A DNA stretch of 64,000 bases from Methylobacterium brachiatum (GCF_020523825.1 NZ_JAJALK010000003.1:1-64000); one strand, 5' to 3'; counted from the first letter of the stretch, positions 48,469 to 58,389 are shown. Notes: generated by a model not told the origin, from the letters alone. Made by a program: numbers and translations.

Positions 48469-49926
48469 ATGACATCCTCAGCGACAGCCCGCCCGACCCC
48501 CGAAGACGCCGCGCAGGGCCAGCGCCGGATCCCGTCGGTGGAACGTCTCGTCGGCGGGGCCTCGGAGGAGGTCTTCGCCGCTTACGGGCGCACGGCTTTC
48601 ACCGCGGCGGTGCGGGCCGTCCTCGCCGAGATCCGGGCGGAGGGCGGTACGGTGCCGGATGCGGCGGCGATCCGTGAGGCGGCGGCCCGGAACCTCGCTT
48701 CCGAGCGGCGCCCGTCCCTGCGACCGGTGTTCAACCTCACCGGCACGGTGCTGCACACCAATCTCGGCCGTGCCCTCCTGCCGCGCTCGGCCGCCGAGGC
48801 GGTGGCCGCCGTGATGGTCCAGGCCAGCAACCTCGAATTCGATCTCGCCACCGGCGCACGGGGCGAGCGCGACGACCATGTCGAGGGCCTGATCTGCCGC
48901 CTGACCGGGGCCGAGGCGGCGGTGGTCGTCAACAACAACGCCGCCGCGGTCCTGCTGGTGCTGAACGCCCTCGCCATGCGCAGGGAGGTGGTGGTCTCGC
49001 GCGGCGAGCTGGTGGAGATCGGCGGCTCGTTCCGGGTCCCCGACGTGATGGCCCGCGCCGGCTGCCGGCTGCGCGAGGTCGGCACCACCAACCGCACGCA
49101 TCTGCGCGACTTCGCCGAGGCGCTCGGGCCGCGCACCGGCCTCGTCATGAAGGTGCATCCGAGCAATTACGCGATTACCGGCTTCACCGCCGAGGCGGAT
49201 CCGATCGCGCTCCACGCGCTCTGCCGGGAGCACGGCGTGCCCCTGGCTGAGGATCTGGGCAGCGGCAGCCTGGTCGATCTTTCCGCCTACGGCCTGCCGC
49301 CCGAGCCCACCGTGCGGGCGGCCCTGGCGCGGGCGGATGTGGTGACCTTCAGCGGCGACAAGCTGCTCGGCGCCGTCCAGTGCGGGATCGTGGCCGGACG
49401 CAGGGACCTGATCGCCCGGGTGCGCAAGAACCCGCTCAAGCGGGCCCTGCGGGTGGACAAGATGACCTACGCGGCCCTGGAGGCGGTGCTGCGCCTCTAT
49501 CTCCACCCCGAGCGGCTGACCGAGGAATTGCCGACCCTGCGCCTGCTGACCCGCCCGCGCGCGGCGATCGACGCGCAGGCCCGGGCCATCGCCCCCGCGG
49601 TCGCGGACCTTGTGTCCGGCTGGGCCACGGTGTCGGTCGGGGATTGCATCAGCCAGATCGGCTCCGGCGCTTTGCCGGTCGAGACCCTGCCGAGTGCCGC
49701 CCTGGTCCTGGTGCCAGAGGGCGAGGGCGGGCGCCGCGGCTCCGGGGGGCGTTGCAAGCGGCTGGCCGAGCGCCTGCGCGGATTGCCGGTACCGGTGATC
49801 GGCCGCATCAGCGGCGATGCCATCGTGCTCGACTTGCGTACGCTGGAGGACGAAGCCGGGTTTCTGGACAGCCTATCGAACTTGTCATCCCCAGGTGTCG
49901 CAACGCCGGACCGACGGGGTTGTTGA
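48469..49926 (+). CDS. selA: L-seryl-tRNA(Sec) selenium transferase SelA
   Basis: 485-residue PLP enzyme that turns seryl-tRNA(Sec) into selenocysteinyl-tRNA with selenophosphate. The PLP lysine is K298 in [13 protein letters not shown]. Other family parts are [60 protein letters not shown] and [16 protein letters not shown] 48469 is chosen at the start of the SelA-like N-terminus; the frame is open about 200 bases further upstream. selB and selC are not in the window. The last 25 residues are atypical and probably a free tail. Confidence 0.95.
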   Translation: MTSSATARPTPEDAAQGQRRIPSVERLVGGASEEVFAAYGRTAFTAAVRAVLAEIRAEGGTVPDAAAIREAAARNLASERRPSLRPVFNLTGTVLHTNLGRALLPRSAAEAVAAVMVQASNLEFDLATGARGERDDHVEGLICRLTGAEAAVVVNNNAAAVLLVLNALAMRREVVVSRGELVEIGGSFRVPDVMARAGCRLREVGTTNRTHLRDFAEALGPRTGLVMKVHPSNYAITGFTAEADPIALHALCREHGVPLAEDLGSGSLVDLSAYGLPPEPTVRAALARADVVTFSGDKLLGAVQCGIVAGRRDLIARVRKNPLKRALRVDKMTYAALEAVLRLYLHPERLTEELPTLRLLTRPRAAIDAQARAIAPAVADLVSGWATVSVGDCISQIGSGALPVETLPSAALVLVPEGEGGRRGSGGRCKRLAERLRGLPVPVIGRISGDAIVLDLRTLEDEAGFLDSLSNLSSPGVATPDRRGC

Positions 49927-50040
49927 GAAAGGGCTGGTCAAGCAGGAGCTTGCGCGTGTGGCGAGCATGTTATGCTAGGATGACCAACCCGCGGTCGCGG
50001 TGCGAGACAGGCGGCACTCGGACCGCGATGGGCGAGACAC

Positions 50041-50517
50041 ATGTCGTATTCAGTGGACACGATCGAGACGGAGCAGGCGATGGATCCGCTGCTCCTCGAT
50101 AACCAGCTTTGCTACGCGCTCTACGCGGCCGCGCACCGGATGACGAAGTCTTACCGGCCGCTGCTGGAGCGGCTCGGCCTGACCTATCCGCAATATCTCG
50201 TCCTGCTGGTGCTGTGGGAGCAGGACGGCGTGACCGTCTCGGAGATTGGCCGGCGGCTGCGGCTCGATTCCGGCACGCTCACGCCGGTGCTCAAGCGCCT
50301 GGAAAGCGCGGGCTTCCTGGTCCGGACCCGGCGCCAATCCGACGAGCGCGAGGTCGAGATCGCGCTCACCCCGCAGGGCGCGGCCCTGCGGGCGGAGGCG
50401 GTCACGGTGCGCGAGAGCGTGATGTGCCAGCTAGAGCTCAGCGAGCCGGAGATCCGGGCCCTGCGCAAGGATCTGGGGACCCTGATCGAGCGGCTGAGCG
50501 CGAACGGCAACGACTGA
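50041..50517 (+). CDS. MarR-family regulator, OhrR-like
   Basis: 158 residues. [42 protein letters not shown] is close to OhrR, including the peroxide-sensing Cys (C24, or C11 from ATG 50080). The winged helix follows ([45 protein letters not shown]). OhrR represses the organic hydroperoxide resistance gene ohr, but no ohr gene adjoins. A 7-bp inverted repeat CGCGGTC/GACCGCG (49990-50027) lies just upstream. ATG 50080, preceded by GGAG, is a plausible alternative start. Confidence 0.88.
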   Translation: MSYSVDTIETEQAMDPLLLDNQLCYALYAAAHRMTKSYRPLLERLGLTYPQYLVLLVLWEQDGVTVSEIGRRLRLDSGTLTPVLKRLESAGFLVRTRRQSDEREVEIALTPQGAALRAEAVTVRESVMCQLELSEPEIRALRKDLGTLIERLSANGND

Positions 50518-50523
50518 CGGACC

Positions 50524-51870
50524 TCACCGCCGCAGGCGGTTGCCCAGGACGAAGCCGTAGAGCCCCATCAGGATGATCCCGACCGCGCCTTCCAGGCCGA
50601 CCAGCAGGTTGGTGACCCGCCCGGTCGGCTTGAGGCCGATCTCCGGCGGGTTGGCGGTCATCATGTTGAGGGCGCTGTAGCTCATCAAGTCGATCGGGTT
50701 GTAGGTCGGTCCCGCCTCGGGCCCCTCCACCACGAACAGGCCGCCGGTGAGCCCGTAGAGGCCGGCGAAGACGAGGATCAGAAGCGCGAAGGCCCGGGCG
50801 ATGCGCGACAGGCTCTCGCCGTAATCGCACAGCCATTCGACGAAGCGGTCGGCGGTCCAGCGGTAGCCGTGGCGCAGGATCCCGGCCCAGTCCCGCTCGG
50901 CCCAGGCGGCGCGCGCCTGGTGCCCGGCATGGAAGCGGCCCATCCGGCGGCCGCGCTTGTAGGCCCAGCTCGCCGCATCGTGGCTGCCGATGCTCTTCCA
51001 GTTCTGCTCCAGGGCGAGGTAGCTCGCCTGCGCCAGCTCATAGGCGCCGGTCACCTCCTCGCCCACGGCGCCGCCGAGCTGCTCGACGCTCATCCGGGTG
51101 CCGTTGAGCCAGGCGCCGGCGAAGCGGGCATGCCGCAGCCGACAGGTGGCGAGGTTGAGCCGCACGAGATCGGTATCCGACAGGTCGGCACCGGACAGGT
51201 CGGCGCCGTCGAGCTTCGCCCCGGTGAACTTGGCGCCGCGCAGGCGCGAGCCGGCCAGCGAGGCCTTGGTCAGGCTGGCGCCCTCGAAATCGGCATGGGT
51301 CAGGTTGGCGTCGGCGAGCTTGGCCTCGTCGAGCCGCGCATCCCGGAACACGGTGTCGTCTGCGTCGGCGCCGGAGAAATCCGCCCCCCAGAGGTCGGCC
51401 TCCGCGAAGCTCGCCCCGTCCAAGAGCGCCCCCGACAGATCCGCAAAGCGCATCGCCGCCTGGCCGAAGCGGGCATCCTCCAGCATGGCGGAGGCGAACT
51501 TGACCTGCCCCGCCACGATGCCGGTGAAATCCGCCCCCGACATGTCCGCCTCGGACAGGTCGGCCTCCTCGAGGATCGCCCCGACGAAGCGGGTCGAGCG
51601 CCCGACCGCCCCGGTGAGGCTCGCCCGGCGCAGGTTGGCCCCGGACAGGTCGGCCTCCTCCATGCGGGCGCGCGACAGGTCGGCCTCGGCGAGCGGCAGG
51701 CCGCCCGATTCCGCATCGGCCGGCGCGGTCCCGCCGGCGGCGAGCGCGGTGCCGCTCGCATCCACATGCGCGAGGTCGAGACCCGGCTCGCGGACGGGCG
51801 TGCCGGCCGCGATCAGGTCCAGGAGCCCGCGCAGGCGCGGCTCCACGTCTCGGGGCGTGACCTGATCCAT
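50524..51870 (-). CDS. Pentapeptide-repeat protein with C-terminal two-helix channel-like domain
   Basis: 448 residues. About 40 A(D/N)LXX-type pentapeptides run from residue 58 to about 262 ([19 protein letters not shown] and so on), giving a quadrilateral beta-helix. A helical linker (270-355) leads to TM1 (about 359-380), a re-entrant-like segment ([19 protein letters not shown], 394-412) and TM2 (about 418-444), as in Ion_trans_2 channels. The K+ filter TxGYGD is absent; TANPPEIG stands in its place. ATG 51870. It may be a mechanosensor or a non-K+ channel; the function is unknown. Confidence 0.85.
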   Translation of the reverse strand: MDQVTPRDVEPRLRGLLDLIAAGTPVREPGLDLAHVDASGTALAAGGTAPADAESGGLPLAEADLSRARMEEADLSGANLRRASLTGAVGRSTRFVGAILEEADLSEADMSGADFTGIVAGQVKFASAMLEDARFGQAAMRFADLSGALLDGASFAEADLWGADFSGADADDTVFRDARLDEAKLADANLTHADFEGASLTKASLAGSRLRGAKFTGAKLDGADLSGADLSDTDLVRLNLATCRLRHARFAGAWLNGTRMSVEQLGGAVGEEVTGAYELAQASYLALEQNWKSIGSHDAASWAYKRGRRMGRFHAGHQARAAWAERDWAGILRHGYRWTADRFVEWLCDYGESLSRIARAFALLILVFAGLYGLTGGLFVVEGPEAGPTYNPIDLMSYSALNMMTANPPEIGLKPTGRVTNLLVGLEGAVGIILMGLYGFVLGNRLRR

Positions 51871-51916
51871 CCGGGCTCTTTGCCGGAGAGAACGGCGCCG
51901 CGCCAGATCCCCCGGC

Positions 51917-54226
51917 TCAGGTCGCGGCCGTCACCCGCACGGTGATCGCCTTGGCGGCGGGGGTCTTGGACTGCTCGTCATGGTGCCAGAGCGGCAGCAG
52001 GACGTTCAGCTCCGGGTAGTAGCCGCCGCAATTTCCCGGCGGGATGTCGTAGGCGATCACCCGCAGGCCGCCGACGCGCCGCGCGATCTGATCGCCGGCC
52101 ACCGCCTCGACATCGACGGAGCCGCCATCCTTGAGCCCGAGCCGGGCGATGTCGGCCCGGTTCATGAACAGGATGTCCCGGGTGCCCTTCACGCCCCGGA
52201 AGCGGTCATCGTAGCCGTAGACCGTGGTGTTGAACTGGTCGTTCGAGCGCAGCGTGATCAGGTCGAGCACGTCCGGGCCGCGCGCCGGTAGGTCGGGATC
52301 CGCCTCGAGCCCTTCCGGCACCGCGAAATTCGCCTTGCCGGTGTCGGTCTCCCATTTCCGGTCGCGGGCGCCGAGCGGCTTGGTGATCCCGCCGGGGCGG
52401 AACATCTGGCCGTTCAGGTCGTGGAACACCTTCGGGTAGGTCGCCTCAATCGCGTCGCGCACCCGGGCGTAATCGGCCACCCAGGCATCCCAGTCGATCC
52501 GCGGGTTCGGGGGCACCGACGCCTTGGCGATCTCGGCCACGATCCAGGGCTCGGAGCGGACATCGGGGCCGACCGGATCGGACACGCCCCGGGAGCCGTG
52601 GAAGCGCGCAGTGGAATCCTCCATCGAGACCGCCTGCGGACCGCTGGCCTGCTGGTCGATCTCGATCCGGCCGAGGCAGGGCAGGATGTAGGCGACGGTC
52701 CCGTTGACCAGGTGCGAGCGGTTGAGCTTGGTCGAGATCTGCACGGTCAGGCGCTGCCGCCGCCAGGCCGGCTCCATGCGCCCGGTATCGGGAACCGCGC
52801 GCAGGAAGTTGCCGCCGAGGCTGACGAAGGCCCGGACGCTGCCGTCGAGGATGCCCTCGCAGGTCTCGACCGTGTTGAGCCCCTTCTCCCGGGGCGGCTC
52901 GAAATCGTAGAGCTCCTTCAGCTTGTCGAGGGGCACCAGCTCCGGCTTCTCGGAGATGCCCACCGTCCGCTGGCCCTGCACGTTGGAATGGCCGCGCACC
53001 GGGCAGATCCCGGCGCCGGGCTTGCCGATATTGCCGCGCAGCAGCAGGAGGTTGACCAGCATCCGCACCGTCTCGGTGCCCTTGCGGTGCTGGGTCAGCC
53101 CCATCCCGTAGATGCCGATCACCGCCTTGGCCCGGGCATAGGTGCCGGCCGCGGCTTCGAGGGCCGGTCGGGTGAGGCCGGAGCGCCGCTCGATCCCCGC
53201 CCAATCCTGGCTGTCGCAGAACGCCACGAAATCCTCGAATCCGTGCGTGTGCTCGGCGATGAAGGCGTGGTCGAGGATGGCGGGCCGACCGGACGCCGTC
53301 GCCTCCCGGTCCATGGCGATCAGGATCTTGCACAGGCCGGTGATCGCCGCGAGGTCGCCGCCGGCCTTCACCTGATGGTACTGGGTCGAGATCTTGGTGG
53401 CCGAGCGCGTCAGCATCTCCACCGGCGATTGCGGGTTGGTGAAGCGCTCGAGCCCGCGCTCGCGCAGCGGGTTGAAGGTGATGATCTGCGCCCCCCGGCG
53501 CCGCGCCTCCTGGAGCGGGTGGAGCATCCGGGGCGCGTTCGAGCCGACATTCTGGCCGAAGAAGAAGATTAAGTCGGTGGACTCGAAATCCTCCAGCAGG
53601 ACCGTGCCGACCGGCGCGCCGATCGATTGCGGCAGCGCCACCGAGGTCGGCTCGTGGCACATGTTCGAGGAGTCCGGCAGGTTGTTGTTGCCGTAGAGGC
53701 GCGCCAGCAGCGCCCACATGTAGCTGGTCTCGAGGGACGCGCGGCCGGAGGCGTAGAACACCACCGATTTCGGATCCTCGGCCCGCAGCGCCTGCAATTC
53801 CCGTCCGATCTCCGCGAAGGCCTCACCCCAGGAGACCGGCCGGTACCGGTCGGTCTCGGGATCGTAGCGCATCGGATGCGTCAGGCGGCCCTGCTCCTCC
53901 AGCGCGTAATCGCTCCAGCCGAGCAGCTCGGTGACGGTGTGGGCGGCGAAGAAGTCCGGGGTCGCCCGCCGGCGCGTCTGTTCCCAGGCGGTCGCCTTGG
54001 CGCCGTTCTCGCAATACTCGAAGGCCAGGGGCTTGGCCGGCTTCGCCCAGGCGCAGGACACGCACATGAACCCGTCCGGCTTGTTCTGCTTGAGCAGCAT
54101 CGCCGAGCCGGTGACCGGAACGCCCTCGCGGGTCAGGATCTCGACCAGGGACCGGGCCGAGCCCCAGCCGCCGGCCGGGCTGTCATAGGGTTCGATCCGC
54201 ACGTCGCCGGTGTTCTGCTCGCTCAT
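51917..54226 (-). CDS. FdhF/YdeP-family molybdopterin oxidoreductase
   Basis: 769 residues of the Mo-bisPGD superfamily, cytoplasmic, no Tat signal. N-terminal Cys residues C55, C58 and C72 (GFMCVSCAW...YCENGAKA) fit the YdeP-type cluster site. The likely metal ligand is C190 in SSNMCHEPTSVALPQSIG, at the place of Sec140 in E. coli FdhF (UHGPSVA). Later parts are FFFGQNVGSNAPRM, GICPVRGHSNVQGQRT and a C-terminal molydop-binding domain (LITLRSNDQFNTTVYGYDDR). YdeP relatives are linked to acid resistance and formate metabolism; the substrate is unsure. GGAGGAGGACGGC precedes ATG 54226. Confidence 0.93.
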   Translation of the reverse strand: MSEQNTGDVRIEPYDSPAGGWGSARSLVEILTREGVPVTGSAMLLKQNKPDGFMCVSCAWAKPAKPLAFEYCENGAKATAWEQTRRRATPDFFAAHTVTELLGWSDYALEEQGRLTHPMRYDPETDRYRPVSWGEAFAEIGRELQALRAEDPKSVVFYASGRASLETSYMWALLARLYGNNNLPDSSNMCHEPTSVALPQSIGAPVGTVLLEDFESTDLIFFFGQNVGSNAPRMLHPLQEARRRGAQIITFNPLRERGLERFTNPQSPVEMLTRSATKISTQYHQVKAGGDLAAITGLCKILIAMDREATASGRPAILDHAFIAEHTHGFEDFVAFCDSQDWAGIERRSGLTRPALEAAAGTYARAKAVIGIYGMGLTQHRKGTETVRMLVNLLLLRGNIGKPGAGICPVRGHSNVQGQRTVGISEKPELVPLDKLKELYDFEPPREKGLNTVETCEGILDGSVRAFVSLGGNFLRAVPDTGRMEPAWRRQRLTVQISTKLNRSHLVNGTVAYILPCLGRIEIDQQASGPQAVSMEDSTARFHGSRGVSDPVGPDVRSEPWIVAEIAKASVPPNPRIDWDAWVADYARVRDAIEATYPKVFHDLNGQMFRPGGITKPLGARDRKWETDTGKANFAVPEGLEADPDLPARGPDVLDLITLRSNDQFNTTVYGYDDRFRGVKGTRDILFMNRADIARLGLKDGGSVDVEAVAGDQIARRVGGLRVIAYDIPPGNCGGYYPELNVLLPLWHHDEQSKTPAAKAITVRVTAAT

Positions 54227-54382
54227 GCCGTCCTCCTCCCGGGACGCGCACGTCCGGACGGGGGTGAACGCACGAAGGGGCGGGTCGGATCACGGGCGCG
54301 TCACCGCGGCGCCGATCCGCTTCCGCCCGGGGCGGCGCGGCGCTAGGCTGGGCCGGCGGACGAATCGTCTGAGGAGAAGATT

Positions 54383-54556
54383 ATGGCCAGTGTCGACGTC
54401 GAGATGGTAAAGTGTGCCTGTCAGGACTGCGTGTGCGTGGTCCAATTGACCAAGGCTGTATCCCGGGACGGCAAGGCCTATTGCTGTGACGATTGCGCCG
54501 ACGGTCACAAAGATCACGCCGGCTGCGAGCATGCCGGCTGCGCCTGCCACGGCTGA
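54383..54556 (+). CDS. Bacterial metallothionein (SmtA/BmtA type)
   Basis: 57 residues with ten Cys (11, 13, 16, 18, 34, 35, 38, 48, 53, 55) and four His (42, 45, 50, 56). The pattern KCACQDCVCVV, then YCCDDCADGHKDH, then GCEHAGCACHG matches the cyanobacterial SmtA zinc-finger-like metallothionein fold. It would bind Zn, Cd or Cu in the cytoplasm. ATG 54383 has the strong site GAGGAGA seven bases upstream. It is divergent from the FdhF/YdeP gene. A GC-rich hairpin (ACCGCGCG/CGCGCGGT) lies shortly after the stop. Too short for many gene finders. Confidence 0.93.
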   Translation: MASVDVEMVKCACQDCVCVVQLTKAVSRDGKAYCCDDCADGHKDHAGCEHAGCACHG

Positions 54557-54622
54557 GCGGTTTCGGACTTGAAAGAACCGCGCGACGGTGTGCCCGCCGC
54601 GCGGTGCCCTGGGGGCGACCCG

Positions 54623-54910
54623 TCAGGAGACGGCCGCGAGCTTGTCGGCCATGGATTGCTCCTTGTCCCGCCGGGTCGAGAAGATCAGCGTGAAGAAGGT
54701 CCGCTCGACGCCCAGCTCGGCCAGCCGCGCCTCGCAGCGCTCGGCCAGGGCGCAGACCTCCGACAAGTCGGCCTCGATGTTGGTCCCGTTGGGATGCATC
54801 GTGGCGGTCAGGCCGCTCGCCTCGATGATCGCCTTGATCTCGCGCACATAGGGCGAGACCGACGGCCCGACGCCCATCGGCACGATGCACAGGTCGGCGG
54901 ATACCTTCAT
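54623..54910 (-). CDS. MTH1187-family (DUF77) thiamine-binding-type protein
   Basis: 95 residues with the ferredoxin-like fold of the MTH1187/YkoF group: VSADLCIVPMGVGPSVSPYVREIKAIIEASGL, then TATMHPNGTNIEADLSEVCALAERC. Some family members bind thiamine or pyrimidine; others are only structurally known. ATG 54910. It ends 66 bases past the metallothionein stop in convergent orientation. No thi genes are nearby, so the role is open. Confidence 0.85.
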   Translation of the reverse strand: MKVSADLCIVPMGVGPSVSPYVREIKAIIEASGLTATMHPNGTNIEADLSEVCALAERCEARLAELGVERTFFTLIFSTRRDKEQSMADKLAAVS

Positions 54911-55050
54911 GGTGATGCTTCCCGAGGGGCCCGAACGCGGCGCATGGCCGCCGACGAAAGGGCGGAGGGCTGAAACCGGATGGGTGGGCGCCTGACCGGG
55001 CGGGCCGTGCGGCGATGCCGGGGCTCCGTCATCCCGTCATGGGGCGGGCG

Positions 55051-55124
55051 TGGAGCGGGTGAAGGGAATCGAACCCTCGTATTCAGCTTGGAAGGCTGCT
55101 GCTCTACCATTGAGCTACACCCGC
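55051..55124 (-). tRNA. tRNA-Gly (anticodon TCC)
   Basis: 74 bases on the - strand with encoded CCA. Acceptor GCGGGTG/CACCCGC, D-arm TAGCTCAATGGTAGAGC, anticodon stem CAGCC...GGCTG-type region with TTCCAAG loop giving TCC, and T-arm AGGGTTCGATTCCCT. Confidence 0.97.
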
Positions 55125-55200
55125 GCGGGCGGATCGTTAGCACGCCGCCCGGCGCGTGAGAAGGTGGGAGTTGGGGGCGGGGCCGCGCGAAACGGCGGCC

Positions 55201-55258
55201 GTCCAGGGCCGGCTTCGGCCCGGCCCGGCCCGCTGCAGGAATAGCGGCGGCCCTGGAC
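55201..55258. repeat. 11-bp perfect inverted repeat GTCCAGGGCCG/CGGCCCTGGAC
   Basis: Arms 55201-55211 and 55248-55258 with a 36-base GC-rich loop that itself folds (GCCGGCTTCGGC). It could be a remnant of a mobile palindrome or a factor-dependent terminator. Confidence 0.55.
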
Positions 55259-55380
55259 TTGATTCGGCGATGCGCAAAGCTGCCATCCGGGCGCGCCGGT
55301 AATCCTGCGGTTCCGATATCAATGACGGCCGAAGCTAAAAGTCGTCGCCGGCTAAGAATTATCGGAGCTTAAGGATCTAT

Positions 55381-55398
55381 TTTATCTGCAACGATAAA
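55381..55398. promoter_or_regulatory. Dyad TTTATC-N6-GATAAA upstream of the chemoreceptor
   Basis: Perfect 6-bp inverted repeat with spacer TGCAAC, 51 bases before ATG 55449. A possible operator; no matching regulator is known from the sequence. Confidence 0.35.
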
Positions 55399-55448
55399 GC
55401 ATTGTCCGCGCGCATGGAGCGCAGAGACTAACACGACCTGGAAGAATA

Positions 55449-57134
55449 ATGCTCGAGTCCGTGTCCATCAAAGGCAAGCTGATCGCTTGCTTCTCGATCA
55501 TGCTCGCCTTGATCGGCGGCCTGGCGGCCCTGTCCTATCACCAGATCGAAACGATCAATCACGTCGCCACCGACCTGCGCGCCATGCGTCTCCCGGCGAC
55601 GCAAGCGCTCGGCGGCATCCAGACCATGACGCTGCGCATCCGGGTCAACGGCAACCGTCTCCTCCTCGCCAAGACACCGCAGCAGCGTGCGGACGCGATG
55701 ACGTCGATCGACCAGCGGATGGCCGAACTGCAGGGCTACAAGGCACGCTACACGAGCTTGATGGAAACCGAGGCCAAACGGGCCTTGTTTCGGACCTTCG
55801 AGCAGCAATGGGCGGCGTATCTGAACGAGCAGGCGGAGACTTTCGCCAAGGCCGATGCCGGTGACGCCGCCGGCGCGCAGGAGCAGTACAACACGACCAT
55901 GTCCGACTCGATCCGGGGCATCGTCGCGACCTTGAAATCCCTGGCGGACCTGGAGAACGCAGCCGCCGAGTCGAGCGGCGCGCAGGCGCAGGCCGCCTAC
56001 GATCAGGCCCGGCAGCAGATGATGGTCTTCCTGGCGGTCGCCGCGATCCTGGCGATCGGGGCGGTCGTGATGCTGGTCCTGGAGATCAGCCGCCCGCTCG
56101 GACGCATGACCGCCGCCATGCATCAGCTCGCGTCCGGCGACACGGAGACGGCCATCCCCGCCTTCGGCCGGCGCGACGAGGTCGGCGCGATGGCCGGCGC
56201 TGTCCAGATCTTCAAGGAGAGCATGATCCGCGCCCGCAGCCTCGAACAGGAGACCGCGCAGGCCCGGCTGGCCGCGGAGGAGCAGCGCAAGCTCGGCATG
56301 CGCGAGATGGCCGACAGCTTCGAGGCCGCAATCGGCGGCATCATCGGCCAGGTCTCGGCCTCGGCCTCCGAGCTCCAGGCCACCGCGCAGACGATGACCG
56401 TCACGGCCACCCAGACCGCCAGCCGATCGACGACGGTGGCGGTCGCGGCCGAGGCGGCGGCGGTCAACGTCAACACCGTGGCGGCCGCAGCCGAGGAGCT
56501 CGGCTCCTCGGTCCAGGAGATCGGCCGGCAGGTCGACGGCTCGGCGCAGCTCGCCCGGCTGGCGGTGTCGGAGACCGACCAGACCGGCGCGCTGGTCGAG
56601 GAGCTGAGCACGGTGGTTTCGCGGATCGGCGACGTGGTCGGGCTGATCTCGAACATCGCCGGTCAGACCAACCTGCTCGCGCTCAACGCGACCATCGAGG
56701 CGGCCCGCGCGGGCGCGGCCGGCAAGGGGTTCGCGGTGGTGGCGTCCGAGGTGAAGGCGCTGGCCGAGCAGACCGCGAAGGCCACGCAGGACATCTCGGG
56801 GCAGATCACGCAGGTCCGGGGCACGACCGGTCAGGCGGTGACGGCGATCGGCGGCATCACGGCGCGGATCCAGGAGATCAGCGGCGTGGCGACCTCGATC
56901 GCGTCGGCCGTGGAGCAGCAGGGCGCGGCGACGCAGGAGATCGTGCGCAATGTCGGGCAGGCCGCGACCGGCACCGCCGAGGTGACGACGAACATCGCCG
57001 GCGTGGCCGGAGCGGCCGACGAGACCGGGGCGGCGGCCTCCCAGGTGCTGAGCGCCGCCTCTGCCCTGTCGCGCCAGTCCGAGCACCTCGCGGTCGAGGT
57101 CCGGCACTTCCTGCAGACCGTCCGGGCCGCGTGA
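55449..57134 (+). CDS. Methyl-accepting chemotaxis protein
   Basis: 561-residue transmembrane chemoreceptor. TM1 (about 10-30), a periplasmic four-helix-bundle sensor (about 31-190, 4HB_MCP type), TM2 (about 191-212), HAMP ([20 protein letters not shown]), and a signalling domain whose hairpin tip is EIGRQVDG...[46 protein letters not shown]. No CheR/CheB pentapeptide tail. It would signal through CheA/CheW; the ligand is unknown. Single gene, convergent with the BKACE gene. Confidence 0.96.
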   Translation: MLESVSIKGKLIACFSIMLALIGGLAALSYHQIETINHVATDLRAMRLPATQALGGIQTMTLRIRVNGNRLLLAKTPQQRADAMTSIDQRMAELQGYKARYTSLMETEAKRALFRTFEQQWAAYLNEQAETFAKADAGDAAGAQEQYNTTMSDSIRGIVATLKSLADLENAAAESSGAQAQAAYDQARQQMMVFLAVAAILAIGAVVMLVLEISRPLGRMTAAMHQLASGDTETAIPAFGRRDEVGAMAGAVQIFKESMIRARSLEQETAQARLAAEEQRKLGMREMADSFEAAIGGIIGQVSASASELQATAQTMTVTATQTASRSTTVAVAAEAAAVNVNTVAAAAEELGSSVQEIGRQVDGSAQLARLAVSETDQTGALVEELSTVVSRIGDVVGLISNIAGQTNLLALNATIEAARAGAAGKGFAVVASEVKALAEQTAKATQDISGQITQVRGTTGQAVTAIGGITARIQEISGVATSIASAVEQQGAATQEIVRNVGQAATGTAEVTTNIAGVAGAADETGAAASQVLSAASALSRQSEHLAVEVRHFLQTVRAA

Positions 57135-57167
57135 GGATGCGGCCCCCGCGGGCCTCCGGCGGCCCGG

Positions 57168-58010
57168 TCAGGCCAGGCCGAGAGCGGCCCGCGCCTCGGC
57201 CGGGTTCGCCACCCGGCGGCCGTGGCGGCGCACCGCCTCGGCCGCGAGGGTGACCAGCTCGGCATTGCTCGCCGCCAGCCTGTCCTTGGTCACCCGGATG
57301 TTGTCCTCCAGCCCGGTGCGGACCGCGTCGGCGCCGCGGGCGAGCGCCCACTCCATCACGACCGCCTGGTTGCGGCCGATCCCGGCGGCGGTCCAGGTCG
57401 CTTCGGGCAGGATCCGCCGCGTCTCGGCGAGCAGGATGTCGAGCAGATGCTCCTCGGCCGGCATCGCGTTCTGGACACCCATCACGAACTGCACGTGCGG
57501 GCGCGCATCGATGAGGCCCGCCTCGACCAGCCGCTTGGCGCCATGCAGGTGCGACAGGTCGAAGATCTCGATCTCCGGCCGGATCCCGAACTGCTTCATC
57601 TGGCCGGCGAGGTCGGCGACGAGGCTGGCGCTGTTCTCGTACACGATGGTCGGGAAGTTCACCGAGCCGGTGGACAGCGAGGCCATGTCCGGCCGGTGCT
57701 TGAGCGAGAGGCCCCGGGCGGCCGGATCGCGCCCGCGGCCGCCGGTGGAGAATTGCACGATCATCCCGGGGCAGTGCTTGCGCAGCCCCTCCTGCACGGC
57801 GGCGAACTTGTCGGGGTCGGAGGAGGGCGACTCGTCGTCGTTGCGCACGTGGATATGGGCCAGCGTCGCGCCGGCCTCGAAGGCCTGCCGGGTCGCCTCG
57901 ATCTGCTCGGCCACGGTGACCGGCACGGCCGGGTTGTCCTTTTTGCGCGGCACCGAGCCGGTGATCGCCACCGCGATCACCACGGGCGCGTCGCTCGGGG
58001 ATCCTGCCAT
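57168..58010 (-). CDS. BKACE-family enzyme (beta-keto acid cleavage)
   Basis: 280-residue TIM-barrel Zn enzyme of the former DUF849 family. Members split a beta-keto acid with acetyl-CoA into acetoacetate and a new acyl-CoA, as in 3-keto-5-aminohexanoate cleavage. Visible parts are VIAVAITGSVPRKKDNPAVPVT, the metal pair in LAHIHVRND, FSTGGRGRDP, IYENSASLV-like VYENSAS, EIEIFDLSHL, and GLEDNIRV at the end of the barrel. ATG 58010. The keto acid used cannot be told; no pathway genes adjoin. Confidence 0.92.
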   Translation of the reverse strand: MAGSPSDAPVVIAVAITGSVPRKKDNPAVPVTVAEQIEATRQAFEAGATLAHIHVRNDDESPSSDPDKFAAVQEGLRKHCPGMIVQFSTGGRGRDPAARGLSLKHRPDMASLSTGSVNFPTIVYENSASLVADLAGQMKQFGIRPEIEIFDLSHLHGAKRLVEAGLIDARPHVQFVMGVQNAMPAEEHLLDILLAETRRILPEATWTAAGIGRNQAVVMEWALARGADAVRTGLEDNIRVTKDRLAASNAELVTLAAEAVRRHGRRVANPAEARAALGLA

Positions 58011-58197
58011 CGCGTCTTCTCCCTGATCGTTCGTCTGGTTCGCGTGCGGGATAGCCCCGCCCGCGGGGAAACTGAACCGCTCCGGCGAGCCGGGCCGCCT
58101 TCGGCGCGGGACATCTCGGGGCCGGTGACAGGGCGAATGCAGAGGTGTGTTTGACGCTCACCCAACGCACGGCCACAACGGGGCGAACCAACCCGCG

Positions 58198-58312
58198 CCC
58201 TCATCCTGAGGTGCCGCAGCGTAGCGGAGGCCTCGAAGGAGGCCTCCAGCCAGCCGCGCGATCCCTGGAGGGCTCCTTCGAGGCTCGCTTCGCGAGCACC
58301 TCGGGATGAGGG
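58198..58312. repeat. Intergenic palindromic repeat, family A (well preserved)
   Basis: Outer arms CCCTCATCCTGAGGTGC (58198-58214) and GCACCTCGGGATGAGGG (58296-58312) match with one G-T pair. Inner arms GCCTCGAAGGAGGCCTCCAG and CTGGAGGGCTCCTTCGAGGC match with one mismatch. The whole 115 bases can form a cruciform. A decayed copy is at 10303-10404. It lies in the 379-base gap between the BKACE gene and aroQ, which holds nothing else I recognize. Confidence 0.85.
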
Positions 58313-58389
58313 TTTGGGTGGGAGCAGGCGAGCGAAGGTCTCGGCGCATCGAGGCTCGAGGCCGGCCGCACGGGGCGACGGGGAACGCG

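Larger units (their letters stand above)
55125..55448. other. Upstream region of the chemoreceptor gene
   Basis: 324 bases. It contains an 11-bp inverted repeat at 55201-55258 and a small dyad at 55381-55398. The last 120 bases are AT-richer and should hold the chemoreceptor promoter. No gene seen. Confidence 0.5.

Noticed and set aside
51917-54226. Possible selenocysteine (in-frame TGA) in the FdhF/YdeP-like gene near selA
   Set aside because: The frame is uninterrupted and the position equivalent to Sec140 of E. coli FdhF is a normal Cys codon (C190).
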